This document shows positions 44,917-53,313 of a stretch of DNA of 64,000 nt, piece by piece. Below the pieces are notes generated by a model that made no database searches, was not told the origin of the DNA, and saw only the letters and a list, made by a program, of their open reading frames with translations. The first letter of the stretch is position 1. The number at the start of each line of letters is the position of its first letter. This DNA comes from JAJYTL01 sp046705265 (lineage in GTDB: Bacteria; Pseudomonadota; Alphaproteobacteria; Ferrovibrionales; Ferrovibrionaceae), in assembly GCA_046705265.1 (NCBI GenBank), contig JBJKQL010000007.1, positions 1 to 64,000 on the forward strand, given 5' to 3'. The translations under genes and the position numbers were made by a program.

Positions 44917-44977
44917 CCCCTCCTCGGAGCGACGAGGCGAATTCAGGACCAACCGACGCGGTCGGCAAACGCGCCGT

Positions 44978-45934
44978 CTAATGCAGCTTTTGCCTGAGCG
45001 CCTTCAGCGAGCCGCCCTTCATCACCGAGCCCGGCAAGGGATGGCCCACAATGTCCTCGGCGAGCTGCGCCGCCTCGACCAGCGCCCCGAGATCGATGCC
45101 GGTCTCGATGCCCATTTCGTCGCACATGAAGACCAGGTCCTCGGTGCAGACATTGCCGGCCGCGCCCTTGTGGCCGGCAAACGGACAGCCGCCGAGCCCG
45201 GCAACGGCGGCATCGAAAATCCGCACTCCCATCTCGAGCCCGGCATAGGCGTTGGCGATGCCCATGCCGCGTGTGTCGTGAAGATGCAGGCCAAGATCGA
45301 GATCAGGATAGTGCTCGCGCACCGCGCCGACCACGCGCTTGATGGATAGCGGAGTCGCCCAGGCCATGGTATCGGCGAGAGTCACCACCTTGATCGCGAC
45401 GTCGTGTTCCTTGGCGAGATCGAGGATCGTGTGGATGAGCCTGAGCACGTCTGGGATCGCAATGTCGCCCTCGAAATTGCAGCCGAATGCGGCCATGACC
45501 GAACCGCGCGTCACCGGCACGCCGTGATCCTTGTACATCTCGATGATGCGGTGCTGCGCCTCGATGTTCTCGGCCATGGTGCGATTCTGATTGCGCAAGA
45601 GGAACTTCTCCGAGGCGGTGAGGCTGATCGAGCCGGTGACCTCGAGCCGCTTGGTGGCGAGCGCCCTGAGAAGTCCCTTCTCGTTCAGCCACAAACCGGT
45701 GTAATGCACGCCGGGGTGAAGCGTGATGCCCTCGACCAGCGCCTCGGCATCGGCCATCCCGGGCACGTTCTTCGGATTGACGAAAGAAGCCACCTGGATG
45801 TGCTCGATGCCGGTGCGGGAAAGCGCGTCCACCAGTTCGATCTTTCGCGCGGTCGGAATCTCTCCGCGCTCGAACTGAAACCCCTCGCGCGGGCCTTCCT
45901 CGTTGATCCGGATGGCGTTCGGCAGATCCGACAT
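44978..45934 (-). CDS. hydroxymethylglutaryl-CoA lyase-like enzyme
   Basis: 318 aa. HMGL/DRE-TIM metallolyase: EGPREGFQFERGEIPTARKI at the N-terminus (in place of the usual RDG...Q start), HIQVASFVNPKNVPGMAD, AFGCNFEGD, LADTMAWATP, LGLHLHDTRGMGIANAYAGL with the metal-binding His pair, and GGCPFAGHKGAAGN with the catalytic Cys region. It should cleave HMG-CoA or a related 3-hydroxyacyl-CoA. The altered DGLQNE motif (EEGPREGFQ) suggests a relative rather than canonical mvaB. GGAGGAA lies 8 bp upstream of ATG 45934. Confidence 0.87.
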   Translation of the reverse strand: MSDLPNAIRINEEGPREGFQFERGEIPTARKIELVDALSRTGIEHIQVASFVNPKNVPGMADAEALVEGITLHPGVHYTGLWLNEKGLLRALATKRLEVTGSISLTASEKFLLRNQNRTMAENIEAQHRIIEMYKDHGVPVTRGSVMAAFGCNFEGDIAIPDVLRLIHTILDLAKEHDVAIKVVTLADTMAWATPLSIKRVVGAVREHYPDLDLGLHLHDTRGMGIANAYAGLEMGVRIFDAAVAGLGGCPFAGHKGAAGNVCTEDLVFMCDEMGIETGIDLGALVEAAQLAEDIVGHPLPGSVMKGGSLKALRQKLH

Positions 45935-46215
45935 CGAACATTCCTCCAACGTTTCGTTTGGGCGGCAGGGAATGGCCAGGACACAGGCCCCCTTTGGTCC
46001 CAGGCGGGCGAGGCGACGCGCGCGTGCCACGCCGTTCGAGCCTCAGCCTATCGTGGAACCGGCCAAAGGGTCAAAGGGCGGGCAACAGATGGCAGCGGTC
46101 CGGCACCGAATTGATCCGCGGCACATCAGTACTCTTCCTTAGGTGTTTTTCATCCCGTAACGGATGATCCTGCGGCAATCATGCGAGCCATCAACCGACT
46201 GACGGGTGATACGCC

Positions 46216-47028
46216 ATGTTGGAAACGGACAAGGTGTTCGCCGGCTCAATTCCGGAAAGCTACGACCGCTATATGGTGCCGTTGATTTTCGCGCCATATG
46301 CCGCGGATCTTGCAAGACGCGCAGCGTCCTTGTCGCCAAGCGCCATTCTGGAGACTGCCGCGGGCAGTGGGGTTGTCACCCGCGCCTTGGCGTCGAGGCT
46401 GCGTCGGGGCACCAGCTATACCGTAACCGACCTCAACCAGCCGATGGTCGACTACGCCGCATCGCGACAACCTCCCGACACTCATATCGAATGGCGTCAA
46501 GCGGATGCTCTGGCGCTGCCGTTTGAAAATGCGTCGTTCGATCTCGTTTGTTGCCAGTTCGGCGCGATGTTCTTTCCCGACCGCACATCTGGCTACCGCG
46601 AAGCAAGACGAGTCTTGAGACCTGGAGGATGTTTTTTATTCAACGTATGGGATCGCATCGAGGAGAATGTTTTCGCGGATGACGTGACGAATGCTCTCGC
46701 AAGGATTTTTCCGGACGATCCACCGCGCTTTTTGGCACGCACGCCGCACGGTTACCACGATACCGCATTGATCCGCGGCGAACTGGAGCAGGCAGGCTTC
46801 TCCCGCGTGATTATCGAGACGAGGGCCGAACAAAGCCGCGCATCCTCACCGCGCCTTCCTGCCGTTGCCTATTGTCAAGGAACGCTTCTTCGCAACGAAA
46901 TCGAGGCCAGACAAGCGGGAAAACTGCAAGCTGCAACCGACTACGTTGCATCCGCGCTTGCGGAAAAACATGGCCGCGGCGAGGTTGCCGCCAAAATTCA
47001 GGCGCACGTAATCGTGGCTGTCGTCTAA
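46216..47028 (+). CDS. SAM-dependent class I methyltransferase
   Basis: 270 aa. Methyltransf_11-type: motif I ILETAAGSGVVTRALASRL near residue 45, DLNQPMVDYAA, ADALALPFENASFDLVCCQF (motif II/III), and the VLRPGGCFLFNVWD strand. The C-terminal 80 residues differ from small-molecule methylases I can name. Substrate unknown. Single gene; GC slightly lower than neighbours. Confidence 0.88.
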   Translation: MLETDKVFAGSIPESYDRYMVPLIFAPYAADLARRAASLSPSAILETAAGSGVVTRALASRLRRGTSYTVTDLNQPMVDYAASRQPPDTHIEWRQADALALPFENASFDLVCCQFGAMFFPDRTSGYREARRVLRPGGCFLFNVWDRIEENVFADDVTNALARIFPDDPPRFLARTPHGYHDTALIRGELEQAGFSRVIIETRAEQSRASSPRLPAVAYCQGTLLRNEIEARQAGKLQAATDYVASALAEKHGRGEVAAKIQAHVIVAVV

Positions 47029-47179
47029 AAGTTGGAATATCTCATTCCGGGATGTTGCCGATGCTCGATTCGATGAATTGACGATTCAACAACCGGCGGC
47101 TTTACCTTCGCTTCCTGCGAGATCCGTGCCTGAATTAAATGTCTGATTTCAGGCTGGCGGCGGGTTTTAAAAGAATTGG

Positions 47180-47866
47180 CTATTCGGCCGCAGCGGATTC
47201 AACCGGCAGCCCGGCCGCCCGCCACTCGGGATAGCCACCTTCGAGGCGCCGGACCTTAAACCCGCGATCCCGAAGCAAGGCCACCGCCTCGAAAGCGAGC
47301 ACGCAATAGGGGCCGCGGCAATAGGCCACGATTTCCCGGCTTTTCGGCATCTCCTTAAGCCGGCGCACGAGTTCGTTAAGCGGAATGCCGATCGCGTTCG
47401 GTAAATGGCCGACAGCGTATTCATCGCGCGGCCGCACGTCGAGCACCGTGACCGAGCCTTCCCTTATCCGCCGCACAATCTCCTTGCGCGAGATCGGCTC
47501 GAGCGTGTCGCGCGCGTGAAAATAGCCGCGCACGATGTCGCGTGCCTCGGCGAGATTGCGCTCCCCGACGCGCTGAAGCGCCGCCGTCAGGTCAAGTACC
47601 GACGAATCGCTTAAGCGATAGAGCACGCGCTTGCCGCTCCGCCGCGAGGCAAGCAGACCGGCGCGGCGCATCAGCTTGAGATGTTGTGACGCGCTCGCGA
47701 TCGAGAGGCCCGCGCGCTCGGCAAGCGCGTCGACACTGCGCTCGCCTTGCGCCAGGAGTTCGATGATCTCAAGCCGGGCAACGTGGCCGAGCGCCTTCGC
47801 GATCTCGGCGAAAGCGGCGAAGAGCGTGCGTTTTGGATTCGCGCTTGACATGACGGTTTTCTTCAT
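47180..47866 (-). CDS. ArsR-type regulator fused to rhodanese domain
   Basis: 228 aa. ArsR winged helix at about 15-100 (IAKALGHVARLEIIELLAQG, AERAGLSIASASQHLKLMRR, SGKRVLYRLSD) and a rhodanese domain at about 125-225 (TVLDVRPRDEYAVGHLPNAI, VAYCRGPYCVLAFEAVALL). The active-site loop CRGPYC holds two Cys. The DNA-binding half has no Cys, unlike the BigR/SqrR Cys-pair sensors, so persulfide sensing may sit in the rhodanese loop. A 20-bp palindrome overlaps its promoter and a metallo-hydrolase gene diverges from it, which fits sulfide control. ATG 47866 or 47851. Confidence 0.88.
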   Translation of the reverse strand: MKKTVMSSANPKRTLFAAFAEIAKALGHVARLEIIELLAQGERSVDALAERAGLSIASASQHLKLMRRAGLLASRRSGKRVLYRLSDSSVLDLTAALQRVGERNLAEARDIVRGYFHARDTLEPISRKEIVRRIREGSVTVLDVRPRDEYAVGHLPNAIGIPLNELVRRLKEMPKSREIVAYCRGPYCVLAFEAVALLRDRGFKVRRLEGGYPEWRAAGLPVESAAAE

Positions 47867-47871
47867 AAATC

Positions 47872-47891
47872 ATTCAATAAATATATTGAAT
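47872..47891. promoter_or_regulatory. BigR-like operator palindrome
   Basis: ATTCAATAAATATATTGAAT: perfect 8-bp arms ATTCAATA/TATTGAAT with AATA between. It resembles the ATTCAATA-type half sites described for BigR, lies 5 bp from the regulator ATG at 47866 and in the divergent promoter of the metallo-hydrolase, so the regulator probably represses both directions. Confidence 0.7.
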
Positions 47892-47961
47892 ATTATGAGA
47901 TGGCCTGTCAAGGCCGCCTTGGCTCTGCCTTCGACGGGGCGGATCGATAGGGGAAGCGATC

Positions 47962-48696
47962 ATGGTTCTTCGCAGCTTCTTGCATAGCGATCCGACCGCG
48001 GTTTCCTATCTCTTCGGCTGCGGCGGAAAGGCCGCGGCCGCGGTCGTCGACCCGGTGGGCGGGATCGCGCCCTATCTCGCTGCGGCGCAAGCCGCGGCAA
48101 TGGACATCCGCTATGTCATCGACACCCACATTCACGCCGATCACCTCTCCGCCGGGCGGCGATTGACCGAGGTAGCAGGTGCCGAATACGTGCTCTTCGC
48201 AGGAGCCGAGGCGGCGCTGCCGTTTCGCGGCGTCGCCGATGGCGAGGTGCTGGAACTCGGCAATGTCGCCGCCGAAGTCATGCACACGCCGGGGCACACA
48301 CCGGAGCATATCTGCCTTATCGTCACCGACCGCAGCCGGTCCAAGGAACCGTGGTTCGTCCTGACCGGTCATACCTTGATGGTCGGCGACGTTGGCCGCA
48401 CCGAGCTTGCGGCGACGGCGGAGGCGGGCGCCAGCACGCTGTTCCAAAGCCTGCGGCGCCTGAAGACCCTGCCGGACCATATCGAGGTGCTTCCGGGCGC
48501 GTTTTCCGGTTCGGTCTGCGGGCGGAGCCTCAGCGGCAAGCCGTCTTCGACGATCGGCTTCGAGAGGCGTCACAATGCCGCGTTCCGGATAGAGGAAGAA
48601 AGCGCCTTCGTTCGCCTCATGCTGCATGACATCCCGCCCGCGCCGGCAGGGGCGGCGGAAGTTCGCGCCGCCAACGCCGGGCGCACGATCGCCTGA
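47962..48696 (+). CDS. MBL-fold hydrolase, persulfide dioxygenase-like (ETHE1/Blh type)
   Basis: 244 aa. Metallo-beta-lactamase fold with THIHADHLSAG near residue 55 and VMHTPGHTPEHICLI near 110, plus the later TLMVGDVGRTEL segment, as in ETHE1/Blh enzymes that oxidise glutathione persulfide. AGGGGAAG lies 6 bp upstream of the ATG. It is divergent from the ArsR-rhodanese regulator and 14 bp upstream of an MFS gene, so the three make one sulfide-response module. Confidence 0.87.
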   Translation: MVLRSFLHSDPTAVSYLFGCGGKAAAAVVDPVGGIAPYLAAAQAAAMDIRYVIDTHIHADHLSAGRRLTEVAGAEYVLFAGAEAALPFRGVADGEVLELGNVAAEVMHTPGHTPEHICLIVTDRSRSKEPWFVLTGHTLMVGDVGRTELAATAEAGASTLFQSLRRLKTLPDHIEVLPGAFSGSVCGRSLSGKPSSTIGFERRHNAAFRIEEESAFVRLMLHDIPPAPAGAAEVRAANAGRTIA

Positions 48697-48710
48697 GCAT
48701 CGGCGATCTC

Positions 48711-50033
48711 ATGGCGTGCGCACGCGGTCCCTCCATTGACAAGCTCGCCGTGGATGGCGCGCCTTATGCGCGCGGCATTCACGGCAACCTCGCGCAGTTC
48801 GTCCAGCAGGCGGCGCAGGTCTTTCTCATCGGCCTGATGATCGGCACGGAGCGCACCGTTCTTCCGGCGCTCAGCGGCTCCTTCGGCGTTCCGGCGCGTT
48901 CCTATTTGTTTCTCGCCGCCTTCGTCGTCTCCTTCGGCGTCGTCAAGGGTCTGCTTAATTTCTACGCGGGACAGCTCGGCGACCGCAACGGCCGCAGACG
49001 GGTTCTGCTGCTAGGCTGGCTCGCGGCCCTGCCCATTCCCTTTCTTATTCTCTTTGCCGCGAACTGGTGGTGGATCATCGGCGCCAACGTGCTCCTTGGC
49101 GTCAATCAGGGCTTTGCCTGGACGATGACGATCACGAGCCAAATCGATCTTGCGGGCGGACGCGAGCGCGGCCTCGCGGTCGGCATCAACGAGTGCATGG
49201 GCTATGTCGGAGTCGGCATCGCGGGCATCATCACCGCCTATCTCGCGACCCGTCTCGGCCCGCGGATAGCGCTCTTCGGCTTTGGCTTGGCCATGGCGTT
49301 GCTCGGCTCCTTCGGCACCATCATGTTCATTCGCGAGACCTTGCCCTGGGCCAAGGCGGAGCAGAGGGAACGCCGCCGCGCGGGCGCAGATCGAGCGGCG
49401 CACGCGAGCCTTGAGGCGATGCCCGAAAATCCGGCAGGCCTGGAAGTATTCCGATTGGTGTCCTTTCGTCATCCCACCTATCGCGCGCTTGCCCAGGGCG
49501 GCGTCGCCAATAAGATCGCGGATGCGCTGGTCTGGGTGCTGTTTCCTGTCTTCCTTAAAGGCCGCGGCGCGGACTTGACCGAAATCGGTTGGATCGTTGG
49601 TGTTTATGCAACGATCTGGGGTCTTTCGCAGCTCGTGACCGGCCACCTGTCCGACCGCGTCGGGCGCAAGCCCCCGATCGTCGCCGGATTCTGGCTGCTC
49701 GCGCTCGGCATTGCCGGAACCGCGCTTATGAGTGGCGTGCCGGCGTGGCTCGGCTGCGCTGCCCTGATGGGCATCGGCATGGCCTTGCTCTATCCCAATC
49801 TGATCGCCGCCGTGGCCGACATCTCGCCGCCCGCCTGGCGCGGGCGCGCGCTTGGCGTCTACCGCTACTGGCGCGACACCGGCTATGCCATCGGCGCTCT
49901 GCTCTTGGGCGTGACGGCGGAGCTGACCGGCGCGGTCGTCGGCGCCTTCTGGCTCACCGCGTTGCTTCTGCTTGCCTCCGGCCTTTGGATTGCAACCATC
50001 GAGGAACCACACCCGCCGCACCTTCGCGCTTGA
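48711..50033 (+). CDS. MFS transporter
   Basis: 440 aa with about 12 predicted helices. MFS loop motif YAGQLGDRNGRRRVLLLGW (loop 2-3) and its repeat GHLSDRVGRKPPIVAG in the second half; cytoplasmic central loop rich in Arg/Glu (about 220-250). It is probably a drug:proton-type exporter. Operon position after the persulfide dioxygenase gene suggests export or uptake of a sulfur compound, where other BigR operons carry different permeases. Confidence 0.88.
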   Translation: MACARGPSIDKLAVDGAPYARGIHGNLAQFVQQAAQVFLIGLMIGTERTVLPALSGSFGVPARSYLFLAAFVVSFGVVKGLLNFYAGQLGDRNGRRRVLLLGWLAALPIPFLILFAANWWWIIGANVLLGVNQGFAWTMTITSQIDLAGGRERGLAVGINECMGYVGVGIAGIITAYLATRLGPRIALFGFGLAMALLGSFGTIMFIRETLPWAKAEQRERRRAGADRAAHASLEAMPENPAGLEVFRLVSFRHPTYRALAQGGVANKIADALVWVLFPVFLKGRGADLTEIGWIVGVYATIWGLSQLVTGHLSDRVGRKPPIVAGFWLLALGIAGTALMSGVPAWLGCAALMGIGMALLYPNLIAAVADISPPAWRGRALGVYRYWRDTGYAIGALLLGVTAELTGAVVGAFWLTALLLLASGLWIATIEEPHPPHLRA

Positions 50034-50197
50034 GCTGTACACGACGATCTCGCCGCCCGGCAAGCGACCTTCGCGCCATCCCCTGCGTCATCCCAGCATC
50101 GGCATCCGCGCTTGACCCGGATCAATGCGGGCGACAGCCTGGACTCGCATGGTTTTTTTCCTGCCGGATCGGAACGGCGGAGCGGGGTCCAGAGAAC

Positions 50198-51328
50198 ATG
50201 ACGGAATCTGGTTCCGAAGACCGATACCGCGCCAATCTGCAAGGCGAAGTGGATAGCGCGGCGCTTTATCGCGCGCTTTCCTCCGTCGAGCGGAATCCGC
50301 AACTGGCGCAGGTTTATGCCCGCCTTGCGGCGGTGGAGGAGGCGCATGCCGAATTCTGGAAAAAGCGTCTCGCCAGGTTCGGGCGGGCGCTGCCGAACCT
50401 GCGGCCGAATTTCCGCACCCGGGGATTGGTCTGGCTCGCGCGCCGCTTCGGGCCAGCCTTCGTGCTGCCCACGGTCAACACGCTCGAGCAGATCGACAGC
50501 GGCCAGTACGATCGCCAGCCGGACGCGGTCGCCGGGGGACTGCCGGCGACCGAGCGGTCCCATGCACGCATCATCGAAGCGCTGGCGGGCGCATCGCCGC
50601 AGACCCTTGGCGGTGGCATGCTGGCGCGGCTCGAAGGACGGCACCGGGGCATGGGCGGCAACGCGCTGCGCGCCGCTGTCTTGGGCGCCAACGACGGCCT
50701 GGTCTCCAACCTCAGCCTCGTCATGGGGGTTGCCGGCGCGGCCCTTCAACCGCACGCGATTCTGATCACCGGGCTCGCCGGCCTTCTCGCCGGCGCCTGC
50801 TCCATGGCGATGGGCGAATGGCTCTCGGTCAGCAGTGCCCGCGAATCCTATCAGCGCCAGATCGGCACCGAGGCTACCGAGCTGGAACAGGTGCCCGATG
50901 AGGAAAAGGAAGAACTCGCGCTTATCTATCAGGCGAAGGGCATTCCCGAAGATCAGGCGAAAGCGTTGGCGGACCGTCTGATTGCCGACAAGGCCAACGC
51001 GCTCGACACGCTGGTGCGAGAGGAGCTTGGAATCAACCCGGATGAGCTTGGCGGTTCGGCTTGGACGGCGGCTGGATTCTCTTTCGCGCTTTTTTCCATC
51101 GGCGCAATCTTTCCGGTGGCACCGTTCTTCCTTCTCGGCGGCCTGCGCGCCGTGATCGCGAGTTTGGCGCTGAGCGGCGTGGCCCTGTTTCTGATCGGCG
51201 TCGGGACGACCTTCTTCACTGGGCGAGGAACACTGTTTTCCGGCATCCGCCAGCTTTTGATCGGGTTTGCCGCCGCCGCAGTCACCTATGGCATCGGCCA
51301 TCTTATCGGGGTGGCGATGACGGGATGA
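50198..51328 (+). CDS. mbfA: membrane ferritin-like/VIT iron transporter MbfA-like
   Basis: 376 aa. N-terminal ferritin-like domain at about 1-150 with Glu/His in EVDSAALYRALSSVERN and AAVEEAHAEFWKKRL; C-terminal VIT1/CCC1 membrane domain at about 160-376 (GANDGLVSNLSLVMGVAGAA, ACSMAMGEWLSVSSARESY, five helices). MbfA in rhizobia exports iron and protects against iron and peroxide stress; Irr control is known there, but no clear ICE box was seen here. ATG 50198 is given. Confidence 0.88.
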   Translation: MTESGSEDRYRANLQGEVDSAALYRALSSVERNPQLAQVYARLAAVEEAHAEFWKKRLARFGRALPNLRPNFRTRGLVWLARRFGPAFVLPTVNTLEQIDSGQYDRQPDAVAGGLPATERSHARIIEALAGASPQTLGGGMLARLEGRHRGMGGNALRAAVLGANDGLVSNLSLVMGVAGAALQPHAILITGLAGLLAGACSMAMGEWLSVSSARESYQRQIGTEATELEQVPDEEKEELALIYQAKGIPEDQAKALADRLIADKANALDTLVREELGINPDELGGSAWTAAGFSFALFSIGAIFPVAPFFLLGGLRAVIASLALSGVALFLIGVGTTFFTGRGTLFSGIRQLLIGFAAAAVTYGIGHLIGVAMTG

Positions 51329-51408
51329 GCGGAGCGCAGACGATGCGGACGGCGGTGCCAAGTGCGGCGAAACGGCAATTCGCGGATTGTTCAACAAGGA
51401 GCGGAGCG

Positions 51409-51768
51409 ATGGTCGAGGATTGGATGGCCCTGATCGGCAACATGAACGGCGCGGTGCGCGATTTGCGCCAGGCGACGCCGGAGGTGATGAAAACCTTCTC
51501 CGAGATGGCTCGCGCAGCGCACGGCGGCGGCGCGCTGGACGGCAAGACAAAGGAGTTGATCGCGCTCGCCATCGGCGTCGCGATCCACTGCGCGCCATGC
51601 ATTGCGTATCACGCCGAGGGCGCGGTCAAGCAAGGCGCCTCGCGTGAGGCGGTGGCCGAAGCGCTGGCGATGGCGGTCTACATGGGCGCTGGTCCCGCGG
51701 TGATGTACGCCGCTCAGGCTTTGGAGGCGGTGGACCAGGTGGCGAAGAAGGCGCCTCAACCCGCCTGA
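51409..51768 (+). CDS. AhpD-like carboxymuconolactone decarboxylase family protein
   Basis: 119 aa. CMD/AhpD-like fold: ALDGKTKELIALAIGVAIHC followed by APC (Cys-x2-Cys near residue 60), and the downstream His in AYHAEGAVKQGAS, the AhpD redox arrangement. It could reduce peroxiredoxin or act as a hydroperoxide reductase. AAGGAG lies 8 bp before ATG 51409; an in-frame ATG at 51325 overlaps the mbfA stop and would add 28 poorly conserved residues. Confidence 0.86.
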   Translation: MVEDWMALIGNMNGAVRDLRQATPEVMKTFSEMARAAHGGGALDGKTKELIALAIGVAIHCAPCIAYHAEGAVKQGASREAVAEALAMAVYMGAGPAVMYAAQALEAVDQVAKKAPQPA

Positions 51769-51882
51769 CGGAGAGCGTTTTCGAGACGCGGGCCCGGCAT
51801 TCGCGGACCGGCTTCAGGGGACGGGCGTACGCGGACCGCGATTCCGAATGCCGCGCCTTTCCCCGGACGCCAACGCACCCGC

Positions 51883-52185
51883 TCAACTCTTAGGAGTTCC
51901 ATTTCGCGGCGGCTTTGGGGTATTGAACTCGTTTACCGGATAGCCCTTCATGCTCAGGCAGTTGGCCATAATTTGCCGCTGCGTTTGGGTGCCCGAAACC
52001 GGGCTCGCGGTGAGATAACCCCGCGCGGCCGCCGCACGCCTCGAAGCCGTGGCGGCATAACAGTCAGCGACCGCGGCCCGATAGGCCGGAGAGTCCGTGG
52101 GCGCTTTGACCGGCACTGGAGCGCGGGAAGCGGCGCAACCGCCGAGGATCATGCACAAGGTGAGAAGTGCGGCGTTCGCCCTCAT
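51883..52185 (-). CDS. small lipoprotein
   Basis: 100 aa. N-terminus MRANAALLTLCMILGGC with lipobox LGGC; the mature part holds two further Cys (VADCYAAT, IMANCLSMKGY) and a Pro-rich tail, similar to small outer membrane lipoproteins with MxxKGY motifs. GGAGG lies 10 bp before ATG 52185. Function unknown. Confidence 0.72.
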   Translation of the reverse strand: MRANAALLTLCMILGGCAASRAPVPVKAPTDSPAYRAAVADCYAATASRRAAAARGYLTASPVSGTQTQRQIMANCLSMKGYPVNEFNTPKPPRNGTPKS

Positions 52186-52516
52186 TGCTTTTGTCCTCCA
52201 TGGGCCCCCCTGCGATGTTGCCAACCGTCAAGGTCACGAATTGCCAGTCTAGCACACTCGGCTTTCATCCCATTCCCGTCATTAGTTTGGTTCCGTGCCG
52301 GCTGGCGGCACGCCTTTCGTGGCTCCGGACTTCGCCTACTGCCGCCGCCGGGTGCAGTACGGGCCGGCCTTGATGGCGCGGGTCCGAGCGCGGCGGCGGT
52401 GACGGCGCAGCACGGTTGCGGAAGGTCGCGCCGGCCACCAGGGCAACACCGACCGGCTCCGCGCCATCGTGCAGTCCTGACCCGTGGCGGAGCGGAGCAC
52501 CGCTCAGCCCGCGACA
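52186..52516. other. intergenic stretch
   Basis: 331 bp between the lipoprotein and the sulfotransferase pseudogene, GC-rich, with only mixed short frames on both strands. No repeat, RNA or ribosome binding site stands out beyond the lipoprotein promoter at its left end. Confidence 0.45.
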
Positions 52517-53155
52517 TCAGCGGTCGTCGTTGACGAGTTCCCAGAATTCGGCGCGGTCGTTCGTGCGTGGAAAGGGTTCGTCGGGGACCGGGACACCGAG
52601 GAGCTCGCAGAGCGGGCGCCATCCCTCGTTCACCTGATAGACGAGCAGCCGGCCGGCCGGGAGCGCTTGCTTGACCGCTTCGTTGTGGGCGTTGACCGCC
52701 GCGATCAGGCGATCGCGGTCGAGCCCTTCGGCAAAGCCGGTCTTGGCGACCACGCCACAGCCCATGTCAACCCAGTCCCTCATCTCGGGCGGCAGCCGAT
52801 CCCTGGTGCCGAGCAGCTTTTATACCGTCGCATTGAAACTGTCCGCCCAAGCTCCGGGATCGCGATGGGTCAGAACGAACCTGGCCGACGGATAGGCTTG
52901 CGCCAATTCGCGCGAAAACCCTGCCGTGGGCCAGTTCGCCGCGCTTTCGAAGCTGCCATAGATCGCGTCCCAGTCGGGACGCCCACGGATGGCAGCTGAC
53001 CAGAGCGGCACCTGCGCGGCCATGTTTTCTATCACCGCCTGCATGTGGTGGCAGGGACCGAAGCCAAGCCTTTCGATCGCCAGCTTCAGAGAAAGAGTGC
53101 TGGTGCGAGCGCCGCCCAAGCCGATGACGTTCATGGTTATTTCAATGCTCCCCAT
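52517..53155 (-). pseudogene. sulfotransferase family protein, single in-frame ochre
   Basis: One frame of about 212 codons broken only by TAA at 52822-52820. Before it: GLGGARTSTLSLKLAIERLG (PAPS P-loop region, GFGRTGT in relatives), FGPCHHMQAV, YPSARFVLTHRDPGAWADSF; after it: RDWVDMGCGVVAKTGF, LLVYQVNEGWRPLCELLGVP and FPRTNDRAEF. These blocks match the P-loop sulfotransferase pattern seen in many bacteria. Replacing TAA by TAT/TAC would restore a Tyr and a full-length protein. Start ATG 53155 or 53134. Confidence 0.75.
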
Positions 53156-53313
53156 GGCGTCCGGTCGAGGCAACGATACCCGCCCCATGCGGGCAAGACA
53201 ATGATCGACGCTCGAACCGTTATGACAGCCGCTCCGCCGCCAGTCTGCAATAATCGATCCTGACACGCAGGTTTATCCACCGGCCCCAGCGGGAGCGGCC
53301 GGGAGCGCCGCCG

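Noticed and set aside
50034..50197. Irr-type ICE box or promoter for mbfA.
   Set aside because: No TTTAGAA-type inverted repeat found; only a weak TTGACC and a T-run without a consistent -10.
49883..51598. 571-codon minus-strand frame opposite mbfA and the MFS gene end.
   Set aside because: Shadow frame, low-complexity basic product; mbfA ferritin and VIT motifs lie on the plus strand.
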